Program-made: the position numbers and the translations under genes
Shown here: piece after piece, positions 11,529 through 23,040 of the stretch
Layout: the number at the start of each line of letters is the position of its first letter
Numbering within the stretch: position 1 is the stretch's first letter
Source of the DNA: Torreya grandis
Taxonomy: Eukaryota; Streptophyta; Pinopsida; Cupressales; Taxaceae
NCBI GenBank assembly: GCA_037957365.1
Contig: JARHVA010000251.1
Location: 572,501 to 636,500, forward strand
Direction of reading: 5' to 3'
Length of the DNA stretch: 64,000 nt
Notes under the pieces: model-generated
What the model was told of the DNA's origin: nothing
The model's database searches: none
Seen by the model: the letters and a program-made list of their open reading frames with translations, nothing else

Positions 11529-13340
11529 GTAATCAATACCCCACCAAAGTAAGTGGTGACTAATCTTCCACCACAATACATGATAACCAATCCTAAATGG
11601 ACATTGCCTAATCAACATATGTTATTATTAGTTAGCCACATACCATTTTTAGTCAATAATATGATTCTTCAAGCCAACAATGAGTTCCAACTAACCAACA
11701 ACAAGCTCCTTACACACAATATATTCCTACAAATCAATAACAAGTTCCTTTCCATAGACAAAATGTCTTTTTTAATCCCTAGTAAACCATTTCTCCATTC
11801 AAACCACAATTCCCTCCAAATCAACATTGAACTCAACAACAAGTGCCTTACCAGTAATAAGTTCTATACCATCAATATAACTCTAATCAAAGAGTGAATG
11901 TTTCTAATAGAACAAATAAGGTACATATTCCCCAATACCCCATACCACCATTTTATCTAGGTTAAGTTAATCCACCTTTGAATACATAACAACATGTATC
12001 CACTCCCTCTCAATCTATCTTCACTCTTCAAGACTTTCAAGAGGTGAAAGATGTAGTTTCTACCATCCAAGTAGGAAATCAGGTAAGAAGTTCAAATTAG
12101 ATTACATATGATCTTATCCATTTGATATGTGTTATCTATAGATACCATTCCTACATACTTTTGAGATGTTTAAAATTTAAAAAGTATAAAGGGAAAGGTA
12201 GTATAAAGGGAAAGGTGATATAAAAGAGCACTTCAAATAATTCTTCATTTCTTGCCAAGAAGTAGCATACAATAGTGTCATGTTAAACAAAGAGGAGGAT
12301 ACATCTGTGCTAGTTATTTTTAATGGTGGCATGCATTAGCTAGTCAATTTCCTCACAATGTTCCCAATAAATAATTGGTCGTAGTCTTTACTTCCAACCT
12401 AAAAATAGATATAGCTTATAATCTCAAACTTCATTAAGTAACTAAATTTAAAGAGATTATTTCCAAAGGAAAAAAAAAAAATCAAGGATTCATTGATAAA
12501 GGGGTAATCAAAATATATTATCAAAACCAAATTCATAACAAGGTTCAAATGCAAGCTCTTACACAAACTCAAGCAAGTACATATGAAAAATATAAAGCTT
12601 TCAATAGGAACAAAAATATTATATGGAATGGGGTAACAAAATATAGGTATGTGTAAATAATACACTTACCACCTAGCCATGCAACCCCATTGAATCATCC
12701 ACTCTAATTGCAAAGACCCCTTGCAAGGAGAGGTCAATACCAAAATAAAGTTTTTAGTAATCTAGGTGATCTTATCAAGGTAGTGTTCTAGAAACTAGTT
12801 GTAACTAATATGACAATTTTTCTAGCTATAAAACCATCTCTAGAAGGCCAACCCATACCTAATTGGTACAGAGAGAATGATTTTTATGATTACCATTGAG
12901 TTAAGGATCATTAAATTCAATATGTATGCAACTTAGGCACTTTATTTAATATTTTCTATAGAATAGTGAAATAAAGTTAGACAATGTTGCTTCAATGTCT
13001 AATAAATATTTGGGTATCTATCAAAACCCTTTTTCATAGCAAAAATCTAATAGCCAAATCCAAAATTAGTGCCAAGCTAATGATTATAATGAGAATTAGC
13101 ATCCCAATAATCAAAACCAATGACTAAATCAACAATAATAACAAAGTAGTTAGAATTAAGGTTAGGGCACCCATTATAAATAAGTAAGATGCAATACTAT
13201 CCCTTATGACTATGATAATGCTATAGGTTGCATTACTATTCATCATATAGCCACTATCAAGATTAATCCTAAGGCAATAGCCAACATTACCTAACAACCA
13301 TAACCTTCCATTTTAGGACCTCCTCCCCCATACGTTGGTA
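11529..13340 (+). pseudogene. Ty3/gypsy gag, decayed (plus-strand element)
   Basis: The plus-strand gag begins abruptly at the edge of the minus-strand LTR. The first ~60 bp are two 27-bp units (CCACCAAAGTAAGTGGTGAC-type) encoding a V-T-N-P-rich repeat, the same unit seen five times at 59388. About 12140-12700 matches the gag core (KYKGKGDIKEHF, then CQEVAYNS). A finger remnant near 12870-12930 reads NDFYDYH with the cysteines lost. 13300-13560 is a Pro/Ser/Tyr/Gln-rich linker. Many stops and frameshifts show it is dead. The part of gag before the repeats is missing here, consistent with insertion of the neighbouring minus-strand element or with truncation. Confidence 0.75.
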
Positions 13341-13559
13341 ATCCTCCTTTGGCTCAAAATTACATTAATTCTCAGTAGTGCCCAAGAGTTACCATTCTTG
13401 GAACTAATTCCTATTCTTCTAATTATATTAGCTCATATTCAACTCAAGTTTACAAAATCATAGCTCAACATTCTAAGGTTACAATTCAAGGTCCCACACC
13501 TTCTTCATCTAATAATTTCATTCAAGGACCTCTACCTCAAACGTTCAAGCCAATTATTT

Positions 13560-14180
13560 CTACTAATAACAAGCCATATGATATTGTGGAACAATTACAA
13601 AATACAACAACACAAATTTCTATTTTAGATCTTTTGCGTACATCAAACATCCAAAAAAACATATTTAATGAACTTTTAATCCAATCCAAGGTCCCAAGTG
13701 ATGTTTCTCCTAAAAAATTCCAAACACTTAATGAGTCATTTGGACCTAGACCAAAAAATTAATTTTGACCAAATTAATATTTCATCCCTTGGTCCTCTGC
13801 ACAATAATCCACTATATATAGAAGCAATAATTTCTGAGCATAATATCAAGCATGTCCTCATAGACAATGGTTTAGGTATGAATATTATGACTTTTTGGAT
13901 ATTTATGCATTTGGGCTACACTTTTGTGGATCTTCAACTAGATACTATTACTATTAAATCCTATGATAATTATGGGAGAGAATCATAGGGAACCATTTAT
14001 CTGCACGTTATTGTTGGGCCTTTAACCCATGATACCATTTACCATGTTTTTGATCTAGAGATGTCATATAATTTACTCCTTGGGATATATTTGATACATA
14101 AAGTACACAAAGTACCTTCCACTCTACATCAATGCATCATATTTTCCTATTTGAGATTAAATGTTTCCATCCTTGGTGAT
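13560..14180 (+). pseudogene. Ty3/gypsy aspartic protease, decayed
   Basis: The stretch encodes the pre-protease segment (ISILDLLRTSNI) and then a retropepsin-like core: HVLIDNGLGMNI, with the catalytic motif as D-N-G, then DTITIKSYDN and, after a stop, GTIYLHVIVGPL and MSYNLLLG. One clean open frame covers 13698-13985. It would cut the gag-pol polyprotein. The same block is found at 61560-62110 in the related element. Confidence 0.8.
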
Positions 14181-15540
14181 TTGTAGCCATATCAATATTG
14201 TAAACATATTGAAGTAAATTATGATAGCTATAGTTATCATCTTGGCCTAGATCATGTCCTTAAAAAGGAAAAAGATGTAGTTGTTCAACCTCTTAAATCA
14301 AAATATGTGGATCTAAGTACCCTTGCATCTACTTCATCTACACCTCCTCAAATATCCTCCCATTTTACTATTCAAAACAAAGGCCTTAGGGAATACCAAA
14401 TTGGCAGTGCTTTTCATATAGCCAAATTGCCTAGAACACCCAAATCATATAGTAGAACTAAAGTGAATAATGTTATAATGGAAAGGTGTAGGAATGATGA
14501 TTCTCACCAAAAATGACCTATTGCTTTTATCAAAAATACTTCACATGACCAAGAACAACTCAAAGGTGATGATGACTCATGGTTGTATAATGATGATTCT
14601 ACCACTTATTACCAAAGTAAAAGGTATCATATCCAAAACAAGATAATGTATAATCATACTGATAAAGGAAAGATCAAAGGGGCAAAGCAGTAAGGTCCTA
14701 TTGAGGTAGTATCTACTATAAACATAAATAAACTTGAGGTATTGGATATAAACTTCCTAGGGGTAACCCCTCAGATCTCGAGAATGATATTGATTTATTG
14801 TATAATAATGAAGATGTTGGTAGTGATGTAGAATCCTATTATAGCATCTATGATGAGTTTTCCAGTACCAACCTATTTAATCCCAATACCATTTTTACCA
14901 TTACTCATGTTCCCTCTAATTACCCTATTTTATTTCATCACCCCCAGCTAATTGAGTAGGAACAACAAGATTCATATATACCATTGGATGATTTCTAGAA
15001 TGAAGAGGTAAATTTTGAATTCATGGGCCTCAGAAATGGTTTTTTGATTGATGATCATAAGCAAGTATTCAAAATAACATTAGACCCTTCTATCTACTTT
15101 GGGGAGTATGTGAAATTCCTTGGTCATAAAAGAAAATAAAAATAAACTAAAATATTGAGGTCCCAAAGTGAAAAATTATTTGAGGTACTTTCGAACCAAG
15201 AATAAAGTAAAGAAAAAGAAGATTCCTATGGTGAAAACCTATTTTAGGTGCTATTGTATGGGGAATTTCATATTATTTCAAATGAATTCAACGGTGACTC
15301 TAGTCCTATAACCTCATGCTAGTGAGGAATAAATTTATAATATTATAAAGTACTTGATCAATTGGTCTAAGACTTCCCATGGGTATTTTTTGAGTGACCT
15401 TTGCTAGCCTTTGGTGATTTAGATTATTATTACATGGGTCATATTGACAAGCCAGTTGAGCCAAAAGATGATGAATAAGATAAATGTATCTTATTTATGA
15501 CTATTCTAGAATACTATTCCGCACTTCTCATGGATCACAC
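14181..15540 (+). pseudogene. Protease-to-RT linker of pol, decayed
   Basis: Continuation of the same polyprotein. It includes a Ser/Thr-rich open segment at 14307-14513 and conserved acidic stretches before RT (for example MTILEYYSALLMDH near 15500). The same order of segments occurs at 62200-63520 in the related element, which confirms identity. Several stops are present. There is no enzymatic motif of its own. Confidence 0.65.
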
Positions 15541-15918
15541 TAATGAAGCTAGTTCAGATCTGCATAAAGAAAACAAAGAAAGTAATGGAGCTGAATACAA
15601 AAAATAATTAAAAACAAATTATAGTTATCACACCATAATAATTTTACTATATAATATTCATTCAGAGTATACAAATTTATGGGAAACTATTCTTATAATC
15701 ATGGAGAGAATATCTCCACTAATATCTCACCTAAATCTCTATGAATACTCAATCTCCTATATGAGTAGCATATAAACATATATCACAACTGACTATATTC
15801 TAACGACTAACCTATAATAAAGTTGTGATGCATAATATTATATTTTCTCACACATATAATATTTACTTCTCGATAAATATCCAAATGTAAATACTAATGT
15901 AAAAAATAATTCCTAACA
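15541..15918 (-). mobile_element. Solo LTR (copia-like ends), 378 bp, with TSD CACAC
   Basis: This block interrupts pol. It is flanked by CACAC at 15536-15540 and 15919-15923. Removing the block and one CACAC restores the pol frame, matching the uninterrupted relative near 63490-63525 (D-H-T-T-x-V-N-I-G-T against E-D-T-I-K-V-N-I-G-T), so the empty site can be inferred. On the minus strand it begins TGTTAGGAATTATTTT, contains TATATAGTA about two-thirds along, and ends in a T-rich stretch then CTTCATTA (terminal CA apparently decayed to TA). Length and ends suit a copia-type LTR left by recombination. No internal region remains. A small non-autonomous element is the alternative. Confidence 0.75.
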
Positions 15919-16700
15919 CACACCACATAAGTAAACATTGGAACATGAGATGATCCCAAATGGATCAATATTGGAGTGTCCCTCAATAAAGAGGAACATG
16001 AAATTATTACTTCATCCTTCAAGAGTTTATTAATACTTTTACCTGGTCCTATTCATAGACGCCTAGATTGGATCCTTATTTAGTTATATATCACCTTGTT
16101 GTACACCCAGATTCAAATTCAGTAAAATAGAAACTTATAAAAATTCATCCTTGCATTGCCATACTATTCAAAAAAGAATTGAAAAAATTATTGGAGGTAA
16201 GATTTATTCATCCCATAGACTATTTTGAATGGATATCAAACATAATCCTAGTTAGAAATAATCCATAAAGAATCTGCTTATTAAACATTTGTAGACATAT
16301 CAATAAAGCATGCCCAAAGGATGATTTTCCTTTATCAAACATTGATATAATTGTAAATTCCACAATAGGGTATGAGATGTTATATATTATGGATGTCTTA
16401 TCAGGGTATAACAAGATAAAAATAACACTTGAATATCAACACAAGAAACATTCACCACTCCATGGGGAATATTCTATTACCAAGTGATGCCATTTGGTCT
16501 CAAGAATTCTTGTGCTACATACCAACATGCAATGAAAGTCATATTCCATGACATGATGCACAATATTGTAGAAGACTATGTGGATCACATTTTGGGAAAA
16601 TATAAGACCATAGTAATCCATACAAGAGTGTTATGAAGAATATTTTAAAGGCTTCATGAATATAGTGTCTTACTCTTAAGAATTACATTATTTTTATTAC
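15919..16700 (+). pseudogene. Ty3/gypsy reverse transcriptase, decayed
   Basis: After the insertion the frame resumes with PKWINIGVSLNKEEHE, then RT proper. Recognisable RT motifs include NKACPKDDFPLSNIDIIV (residues of the B region) and MDVLSGYNKIKI. The catalytic YVDD is present only as decayed sequence near 16575, in a shifted frame (EDYVDH-like). Stops and frameshifts are frequent. Similarity of these motifs to the minus-strand RT at 35.5-36.2 kb shows they share a lineage. Confidence 0.8.
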
Positions 16701-16849
16701 TTCCATAAAATTCATAGGATTCATTCTCTCATAGGATTATTGAATTTGATCCAACCAAGGTTAAGGACATTATATAAATGCCTCTTGATTTTAATATGAA
16801 TAAAATCCATAGCTTATATGGAAAGGTCTAATCCATTCAATGCTTCCTT

Positions 16850-17440
16850 TCAAAATTAGAAGATAAAAGTCATCTATTCTACCATCTTTTGAAGAAAGGC
16901 ACCACCTTTTCATGGAATGTTGACTATCAACATGCATTCAATAATTTGAAGAATTATTTGGTAAATCCACCTGTCTTAGCTCCACCAACACCTAGGAAGT
17001 TTTTACTCCTCTACATTTCAGCCAAAGAACATGCCTTGGAGGCACTTATTTCCCAACACGATGATTAGAGGAAAGAAAAAGCAATATATTATTTAAGTAG
17101 AACATTGGTTTCCTATGAAAACAATGATAAGAAAATTTAAAAATATTTCTTGTCAATGGTGTTCACATCCTAAAGGTTATTCCATTACATTCTCAACACA
17201 AAAACCATTATTATTGTCAAAGTGGACCCACTCAAATATTTACTTTCCAAGAAAACTTTGACTGGTTGTATGGCCAAATAGGTCATGATATTGAGTGAGT
17301 TTGAGATTGAATATATACATAAGAAAGTAATCAAGGGGAAAGTAATTTTAGATAAACTTGTCAAAGAACCCTTATCATATATAAATTCAATTAATTTTGG
17401 TTTCCTTGACAAGTCAATCTTGACTTTGGATAAAATCTCT
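16850..17440 (+). pseudogene. Ty3/gypsy RNase H, decayed
   Basis: The translation carries the RT-RNase H connection and RNase H: LEDKSHLFYHLLKKGTTF, NPPVLAPPTPRKFLLLYISA, then KEKAIYYLSRTL and DPLKYLLSKKTLTG, ending with MILSEFEIEYIHKK at about 17283. Only a few stops interrupt it. The order and residues are those of gypsy RNase H following RT. Confidence 0.82.
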
Positions 17441-17640
17441 TCTGAATTGCAGCACTGGACACTCTACTTTAATAGTTTATACACCTCTCATGGATCTAGA
17501 GTGGAGATTTTGTTCATAATACTATAGGGAGATTTTATTTATAGAGATTTCCATATTAGTTTTACTTGTACCAAAAATATATAAAAATATAAATCACTCA
17601 TTTCAAGGCTCCACCTAGTGATATAATGGAATATTAAGTA
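17441..17640 (+). pseudogene. Second (archaeal-type-like) RNase H, decayed
   Basis: A second RNase H-like segment follows directly: HWTLYFNSLYTSHGS, then GDFIYRDFHISFTCTKNI and a remnant of the helix after it. A duplicated RNase H between RT-RNase H and integrase is a hallmark of Tat-lineage elements. The first acidic position appears as N rather than D here, so catalysis would be lost even without the stops. The equivalent segment in the complete element lies at 34390-34700. Confidence 0.72.
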
Positions 17641-18119
17641 ATTACATGTTCATAGGAATTCCTAGTTGATCATTAACTAGGTGACAAATCAATACTATAC
17701 CAAACATGAAAAATTTATACCTTAAAAAAATATGGTGGACAATTATATGTAGAGTTTTGATAATATATAGTTTGATTAAATCCCAAGGACCAACAATAGG
17801 ACTACTAATGTAATGTAATAATTAGCCTATTAATAGCGGTCGCATATCATGTTCTAGATTACGAGTTCCTTAATTAACATCTTTTGAAACTAGTTCATGA
17901 ACATTCAAAATATGAAATGGTATATTATATTGTTGGTACCATCTCACCTTAGTACCATGATTTATATGAATACCTCTATGACCACAATCTTCCTACCATT
18001 CTTTCCAAATACAAATAAAAATCACTTATTTATAATGCCTCTTGTTGTACCTTACTCAGTGCCACATTCTATTGTAGAGGATATGATGGAACTCTACTTC
18101 ATTGTTTAACTTTGATAGA

Positions 18120-19170
18120 ATATGGACTATAAATTAAATAAGTAAATAAAGGGATTTGTGGGGCCCATACCAAAACAATGGTCCTTGCTAATAAACTCTT
18201 GCCTATAAGGCATTATTATCCCAATATGGAAGCATATGCATGCACCTATGTTAATAAGTGTGTGTCTTGGTATAAAAATTCCAATCTCCTTCATGCTATA
18301 GCCTAATCACTTTAGTTAATCACTACACCTTGGCCATTTTCCACATGGGGACTCAATCTTGAAGGTAAAATCAGTCCTACTTATTTAGATAGCCTTAAAC
18401 ACATCCTCGTTGTGACCAAATATTTTACTAAGTGGGTTGAAGCCATTCCTCTCACTTATGTAAATAGTAAGCAAATTTACAAATTCATTATGAACCACCT
18501 CATCTACCACTTTAACATTCCATCTACCATTATATTTGATAATGGAAAATCATTTAAAAATAAGGATGTAAAGGAACTTTGTGCCTGGTACCATATTAAA
18601 CAAAGGTTTTCCAATTCCTTAAAAATAATGTTAATTCTACTAGTTATGATTGGCATTTGAAATTATCTCTTGCCCTTTGGGCCTATCATACTAATACCTA
18701 AACGTCAACAAGTACCACACCATATTCCCTAGTTTATGGTACTAAATCTATTCTCACTATTGAGACTGAGTTGCCTTCATTATGGATTTCATTATAGGAT
18801 ATCATCGACAATGAGGAATATAGATTAGTTAAATTTCAAGAACTTGAGATACTTTATGATAAATATTGATCACCTTTGAATAATCTCTAAAATATCAAAC
18901 CAGGTTATAGGTGTAACTATAATAAGCACATCAAACCCTTTGATTTTGGACATGGTGATCTTGTGCTGAAATATAAATAGAAAAATACCAATTCAATGCA
19001 TGAAAAGAAGGGAAAATTTAAGCCTAATTAGTTGAGATGGTTAATTATCATAATGAACTATGGGTCTAAAGCTTATAAATTGGCTACATCAGATGGGAAA
19101 GAGATAGATTATCCCATGAACATTATATATATATTAATCATTATTATGATTGATTTACTTGAACATTATT
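18120..19170 (+). pseudogene. Ty3/gypsy integrase, decayed
   Basis: An HHCC zinc module remnant reads GICGAH ... YVNKCVSW (second cysteine of CxxC replaced by W). The core follows: KYFTKWVEAIPL (first acidic residue replaced by K), then PSTIIFDNGKSFKNKDVKEL with the second D present. 18412-18657 is open. The C-terminal part (WHLKLSLALWAYHTN, TTPYSLVYGT, HGDLVLKYK, YPMNIIY) runs to about 19170. No chromodomain is seen. Dead by stops and lost catalytic residues. Confidence 0.85.
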
Positions 19171-19510
19171 TATGAAGACCCTTGCTTGGGGCATAGCCTT
19201 TCACCTTCCCTTTATTCCTTTCTAATTATAATAGTTACTCTTTTTTTTCTCTCCTAATATTACCATCCTAATCTTGATTCTAGTCTATAGGTTCAATAGA
19301 TAACTTAGGTGCCAGATTCAGAGAAAGATTCAATAGATAAATTTAGATTTGGTCATCATCATCACAACCTTAACAAAAATGTCTTAGAGCACTTTGACAT
19401 GATTTTTCTATGAAATGGTCCTAGAAAATTGCATCTTTAGCTATTTCCAAATACTATACCATTAATTTCATTATGTTCTCTTCTCATTTCAACATGATAT
19501 TTATTAGTAG

Positions 19511-19600
19511 TACATTGAAATATAGGTTGAACTAGAATGACCTGAGTTCCATTTGTACTATGTAGGTAGTGCTCAATTTTTGAGGTTAGCTTGTCCACCC
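19511..19600 (+). repeat. Shared post-pol module, copy 1
   Basis: Contains GACCTGAGTTCC, CTATGTAGGTAGTGCTCAAT and GAGGTTAGCTTGTCC. The same ordered words occur in five other places, always in sense orientation relative to the element. Function unknown. Confidence 0.65.
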
Positions 19601-19616
19601 CTATTCCATTCTCTCA

Positions 19617-19740
19617 CTATTCTGTGAGCATTTAACCTACATTATCTCCATTTTGAGAGAATTTTAAGCCACATTATTTCATTTTGTGAGCAATTCAAGC
19701 CACACTCTCATTTTTTACGATCAAATTAAGTCACACTCTT
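19617..19740 (+). repeat. Four-copy ~31-bp tandem repeat
   Basis: Units start near 19617, 19649, 19680 and 19709, each of the form CATTTTGTGAGCAATTCAAG followed by CCACACTCT or a close variant. It lies between the two copies of the shared module. Confidence 0.75.
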
Positions 19741-20160
19741 GATATTTTAAGAGTTATAAATTTGATCCCCTACATAAGGTTAACCTTTTCCTTTGTTATA
19801 TAGTTCCCCTATATCTTTGTCTATATCCCATTGTGCATCCCACTTGAAAAATATTCATGTAAATACCTTGTTCTTAAAAAGGGATTAAAATATCCATATG
19901 AGATATTAAACCACCAAAAATCCCTAAAAACTCAAAAATTCCAAAAAAAATCTAAACAACAAAAAATCGAAAAAGGGCTTAAAATCTACAAAATAGATAT
20001 AAAATGATATAATATTTATCTATCTTGTCATCTTATTCACCAATGACCCTTGGGCCTATTTTGGATGGAAAAATTTGTAACATCTACTATGTGGGAACCT
20101 CTTATCCAGTAACAATAATTTGCAATCAATATTTCCATTTATTCATTACACTCCCATTTA

Positions 20161-20240
20161 TGGGAGAGATACATGAATTTGAGGTCCAGACTATGTAGGT
20201 AGCACTTAAGTACATGGGAAATCTTGGGTTAACTATATCA
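20161..20240 (+). repeat. Shared post-pol module, copy 2
   Basis: Carries TGGGAGAGATACATGAATTT, GAGGTCC and CTATGTAGGTAGCACT, matching the LTR copies at 46861 and 53430 in order and spacing apart from a small internal deletion. Confidence 0.65.
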
Positions 20241-21119
20241 CTTCGTACCAAAGTTATCAAAATAGTTATTTCACATGTCTCTTTACCTCGGGGTAATGCC
20301 TAAGAGTAATCCCTTATGTCCCCACATGCACCAATCATTAATTAGTTACATGTTTTTTTTCAAGTTTGTATTTGTGTCTATTTGTTTGCTTTCATGTTAG
20401 TGTGTTTTTATTTTAATTTTATTAGTTTCCTTCAATTTATTGCATTATGTTATACACTTATGTCTTGATTCTTAATATCTTGAGCCTAGGTTGTTTAAAT
20501 TTACACTTAAATAAAGTTATTATGCTTATGAAATTGAATGTTATCATGATTCATTCATAATTATGGTACATAATGTCAAATTGAAAATCAAAAATTAAGT
20601 TCTAAAGGTCTAATAAGAAATGTCACAATAATAAATCCCCTTGTATACTATATATAGCATAATCAACTAAATCACGTGGCTGATCTATATGTTACTCATG
20701 ATACATATACAAATGAGAATATAAAATTTTTCAAAAATGTTTTCCAACCTGATCTAATATTAAATGCCAAATTAAAATATAACATAATTACGGTATTAAA
20801 AATAACATTAGATCACATTTGTTACTCATGTCTACACTATTAAAATAGAAATCATGGAAAGTAAATGTGATACATCAAGATATCAACTAGAAAAAACCAT
20901 AAGCATCCAATCACATTTTTTATTCTATCATCATGAGGCAATAAAAATAATTGAATCAGAAAGAGCATCATATATGTACGCACATCAGTAAGATCAAAAA
21001 TTGAATGTTATATATCTTAAAAGGCTAAATGTCATATACATTAGTAATATATATAATTAATTATAAAAAATAAAAAGAGTTTTCATCATATGTCAATCAA
21101 CTCTGACTCATAATATCCT

Positions 21120-23040
21120 CGTGACTTATTTCTTATGGTGACCCACTAGGCATTGGTGGTGGATGAGATGGCAGATGAAGTGTTGATTACCTTGATGCTC
21201 ATGAATGATGCATCCTCAACCTCATAGACCTAGTAAATAATATTTGTGCCTAGTATGCCTCAAATTTAGGTACCCTACCCTCTGTTAGTACAAATCCCTT
21301 ATAAAATTTATATTAATATGGTACCTCATCCTTATCTTGAAGGCTCTCAAGGACAATCCAAGATAGTCGTAGACTTGTAAGAACCTATTCCAATGTATCT
21401 CACTTTTTGTGTATTCTCTATAAATATACCTTAGCCATGTCTCTCACAGTCTAAATACCTATTATCTATACCATTTTTACATTCAACGAGGCAATCTCTA
21501 ACTGGAGGGTCATAATCTATCTATCTATGTCTCCCACATACAATTGTAGCTAGGTGTCCATGTCTTATAAACCATATATCTTAGCACCCTTGTGGCAATA
21601 TCCTCCTCAAGCATGTATACATCTCTACTAGATCTAGTTATGTCTAAACGACCCACCTAGCTTAGGTCTCCCATCCTGAACTATGTATCCTAACTAGCCT
21701 CATCATGGGTTCCTTTAATATTTGTATCAGGCCCTAGGTCTAGGTTGCTATCATCTATATGGATAATATTACCACTCTCTAAATACACAACCATCAATTC
21801 ATGTCCCTATCCCATTATTCATACTACTAACACTGGTATCAACTATCTCAGGGCACCCTGGGCCACTATCAATATCTTAGGTCTAAAATAGACCCACAAT
21901 GCCATAAATGATACTATAAATTACGCATCTATTCAGATTCGTCTATAATTTCAAACATCTTATGGTATGTAGAGATATCTATATCTATCTGAAATTATAT
22001 CTATAGGTTGTATATAAGCTCTAATCTCTCTCATTATATGCATAAATAAGTGTGGGCCATCTGAAACATCTTGTTACATCTCAAACTAGTGATACAACAA
22101 AGCTGGTCTATATTCCTCTTTAATGTGTACTTGTTTACCAATGATCAAGTATTTATTAGTCATAAGTAGAATATAACAACCATCATGTACCCATTGAATC
22201 TACATCTGTAGATAAGGCTAGTAGATAAAGTCATCATCACCCATGCTATCTATAGCCCAAAGATATTGATAAATATCTCCTTTGTGGTCTTTATGGAAAG
22301 CCTTTATCTGATATCCATCCATAGGACACAAGCTCCTTTAGACCCCACACCTATCATGAGCCTAATGGTAACTCAATTGTAATGTGATTTGAAGATCAAA
22401 CCTATATTTATGTAGAAGCACCAATGTTGCACACTCCTTGGTATGCCATTATGTGAAGGTCCTTTTATATATTGTCCAATATAGATGGCCCCTAATCAAA
22501 ATTCATTATTTGGTTAATCATGTTTTTGATCATACCATCTATATCTATGTGTAAGAAGAAACCACTCTTATTAGGTAGTAAGATGCCCCTAACATTCGCC
22601 ATTACAATAAAAACCTCCCTATCTATCTACGTTGAAGGTGTAGGATCCTCTCATAGTAAGCCACATAGATATATGTCTATAGAGGTATATAGTAGGTCAA
22701 TATCCATTATCCCATCAACCATCATCACATGTATATGGCCAATCAAATCCTTATGCATATTTTATCAACCTATGAGGCCAATATAATATAATTATCACCC
22801 TCTCATTGGCAATCTTAGAATCTTCCAAACATCATTTAAAGTAACTATGGGCTCTCTTATGGGAAAATAAAATGTGTATGTCTCTAAATGCCACCTCCTT
22901 ATGATTGCACTCAAGAAAGATGTGTTTATTCCTATGTTCGGTAGGTAGGCAATGTATAATAAATATATGACCTCTAAAATGTGCACATATGTTTTGTCCA
23001 AATCTATCATGTCCATAAATAGTGTGACCACTACTCACAT
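21120..23040 (-). pseudogene. Plant mobile domain (PMD) gene, antisense to pol, decayed
   Basis: On the minus strand 23031-22795 is open and encodes the start of a plant mobile domain: DKTYVHILEVIYLLYIAYLP, INTSFLSAIIRRWHLET, FYFPIREPIVTLNDVWKIL, RLPMRG. The W in RRWHLET and the VTLNDVWKILRLP block are its signature. Downstream (to about 21120) the frame is broken by many stops and no further block is certain. PMD proteins are host or transposon proteins linked to silencing and genome defence. It sits just after a gypsy pol on the opposite strand, the same arrangement as the PMD at 28.7-31.3 kb, so it is probably an extra antisense gene of this element and not a host gene. Confidence 0.72.

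Larger units (their letters stand above)
19171..21119 (+). other. Non-coding post-pol region of plus-strand element
   Basis: Between integrase and the antisense PMD relic. No coding frame. It holds two copies of a ~90-nt module shared with other elements (19511-19600, 20161-20240), a four-copy 31-bp repeat (19617-19740), and an A-rich run with CCAAAAA-type words (19905-19960). A similar A-rich run follows gag-pro in the 46-kb element at about 50160, which supports reading it as element sequence. Confidence 0.6.

Noticed and set aside
19905..19960. A-rich run as a retroposon poly-A tail
   Set aside because: It has a CCAAAAA pattern and occurs at the same place in a second element, so it is element sequence and not a SINE or LINE tail.
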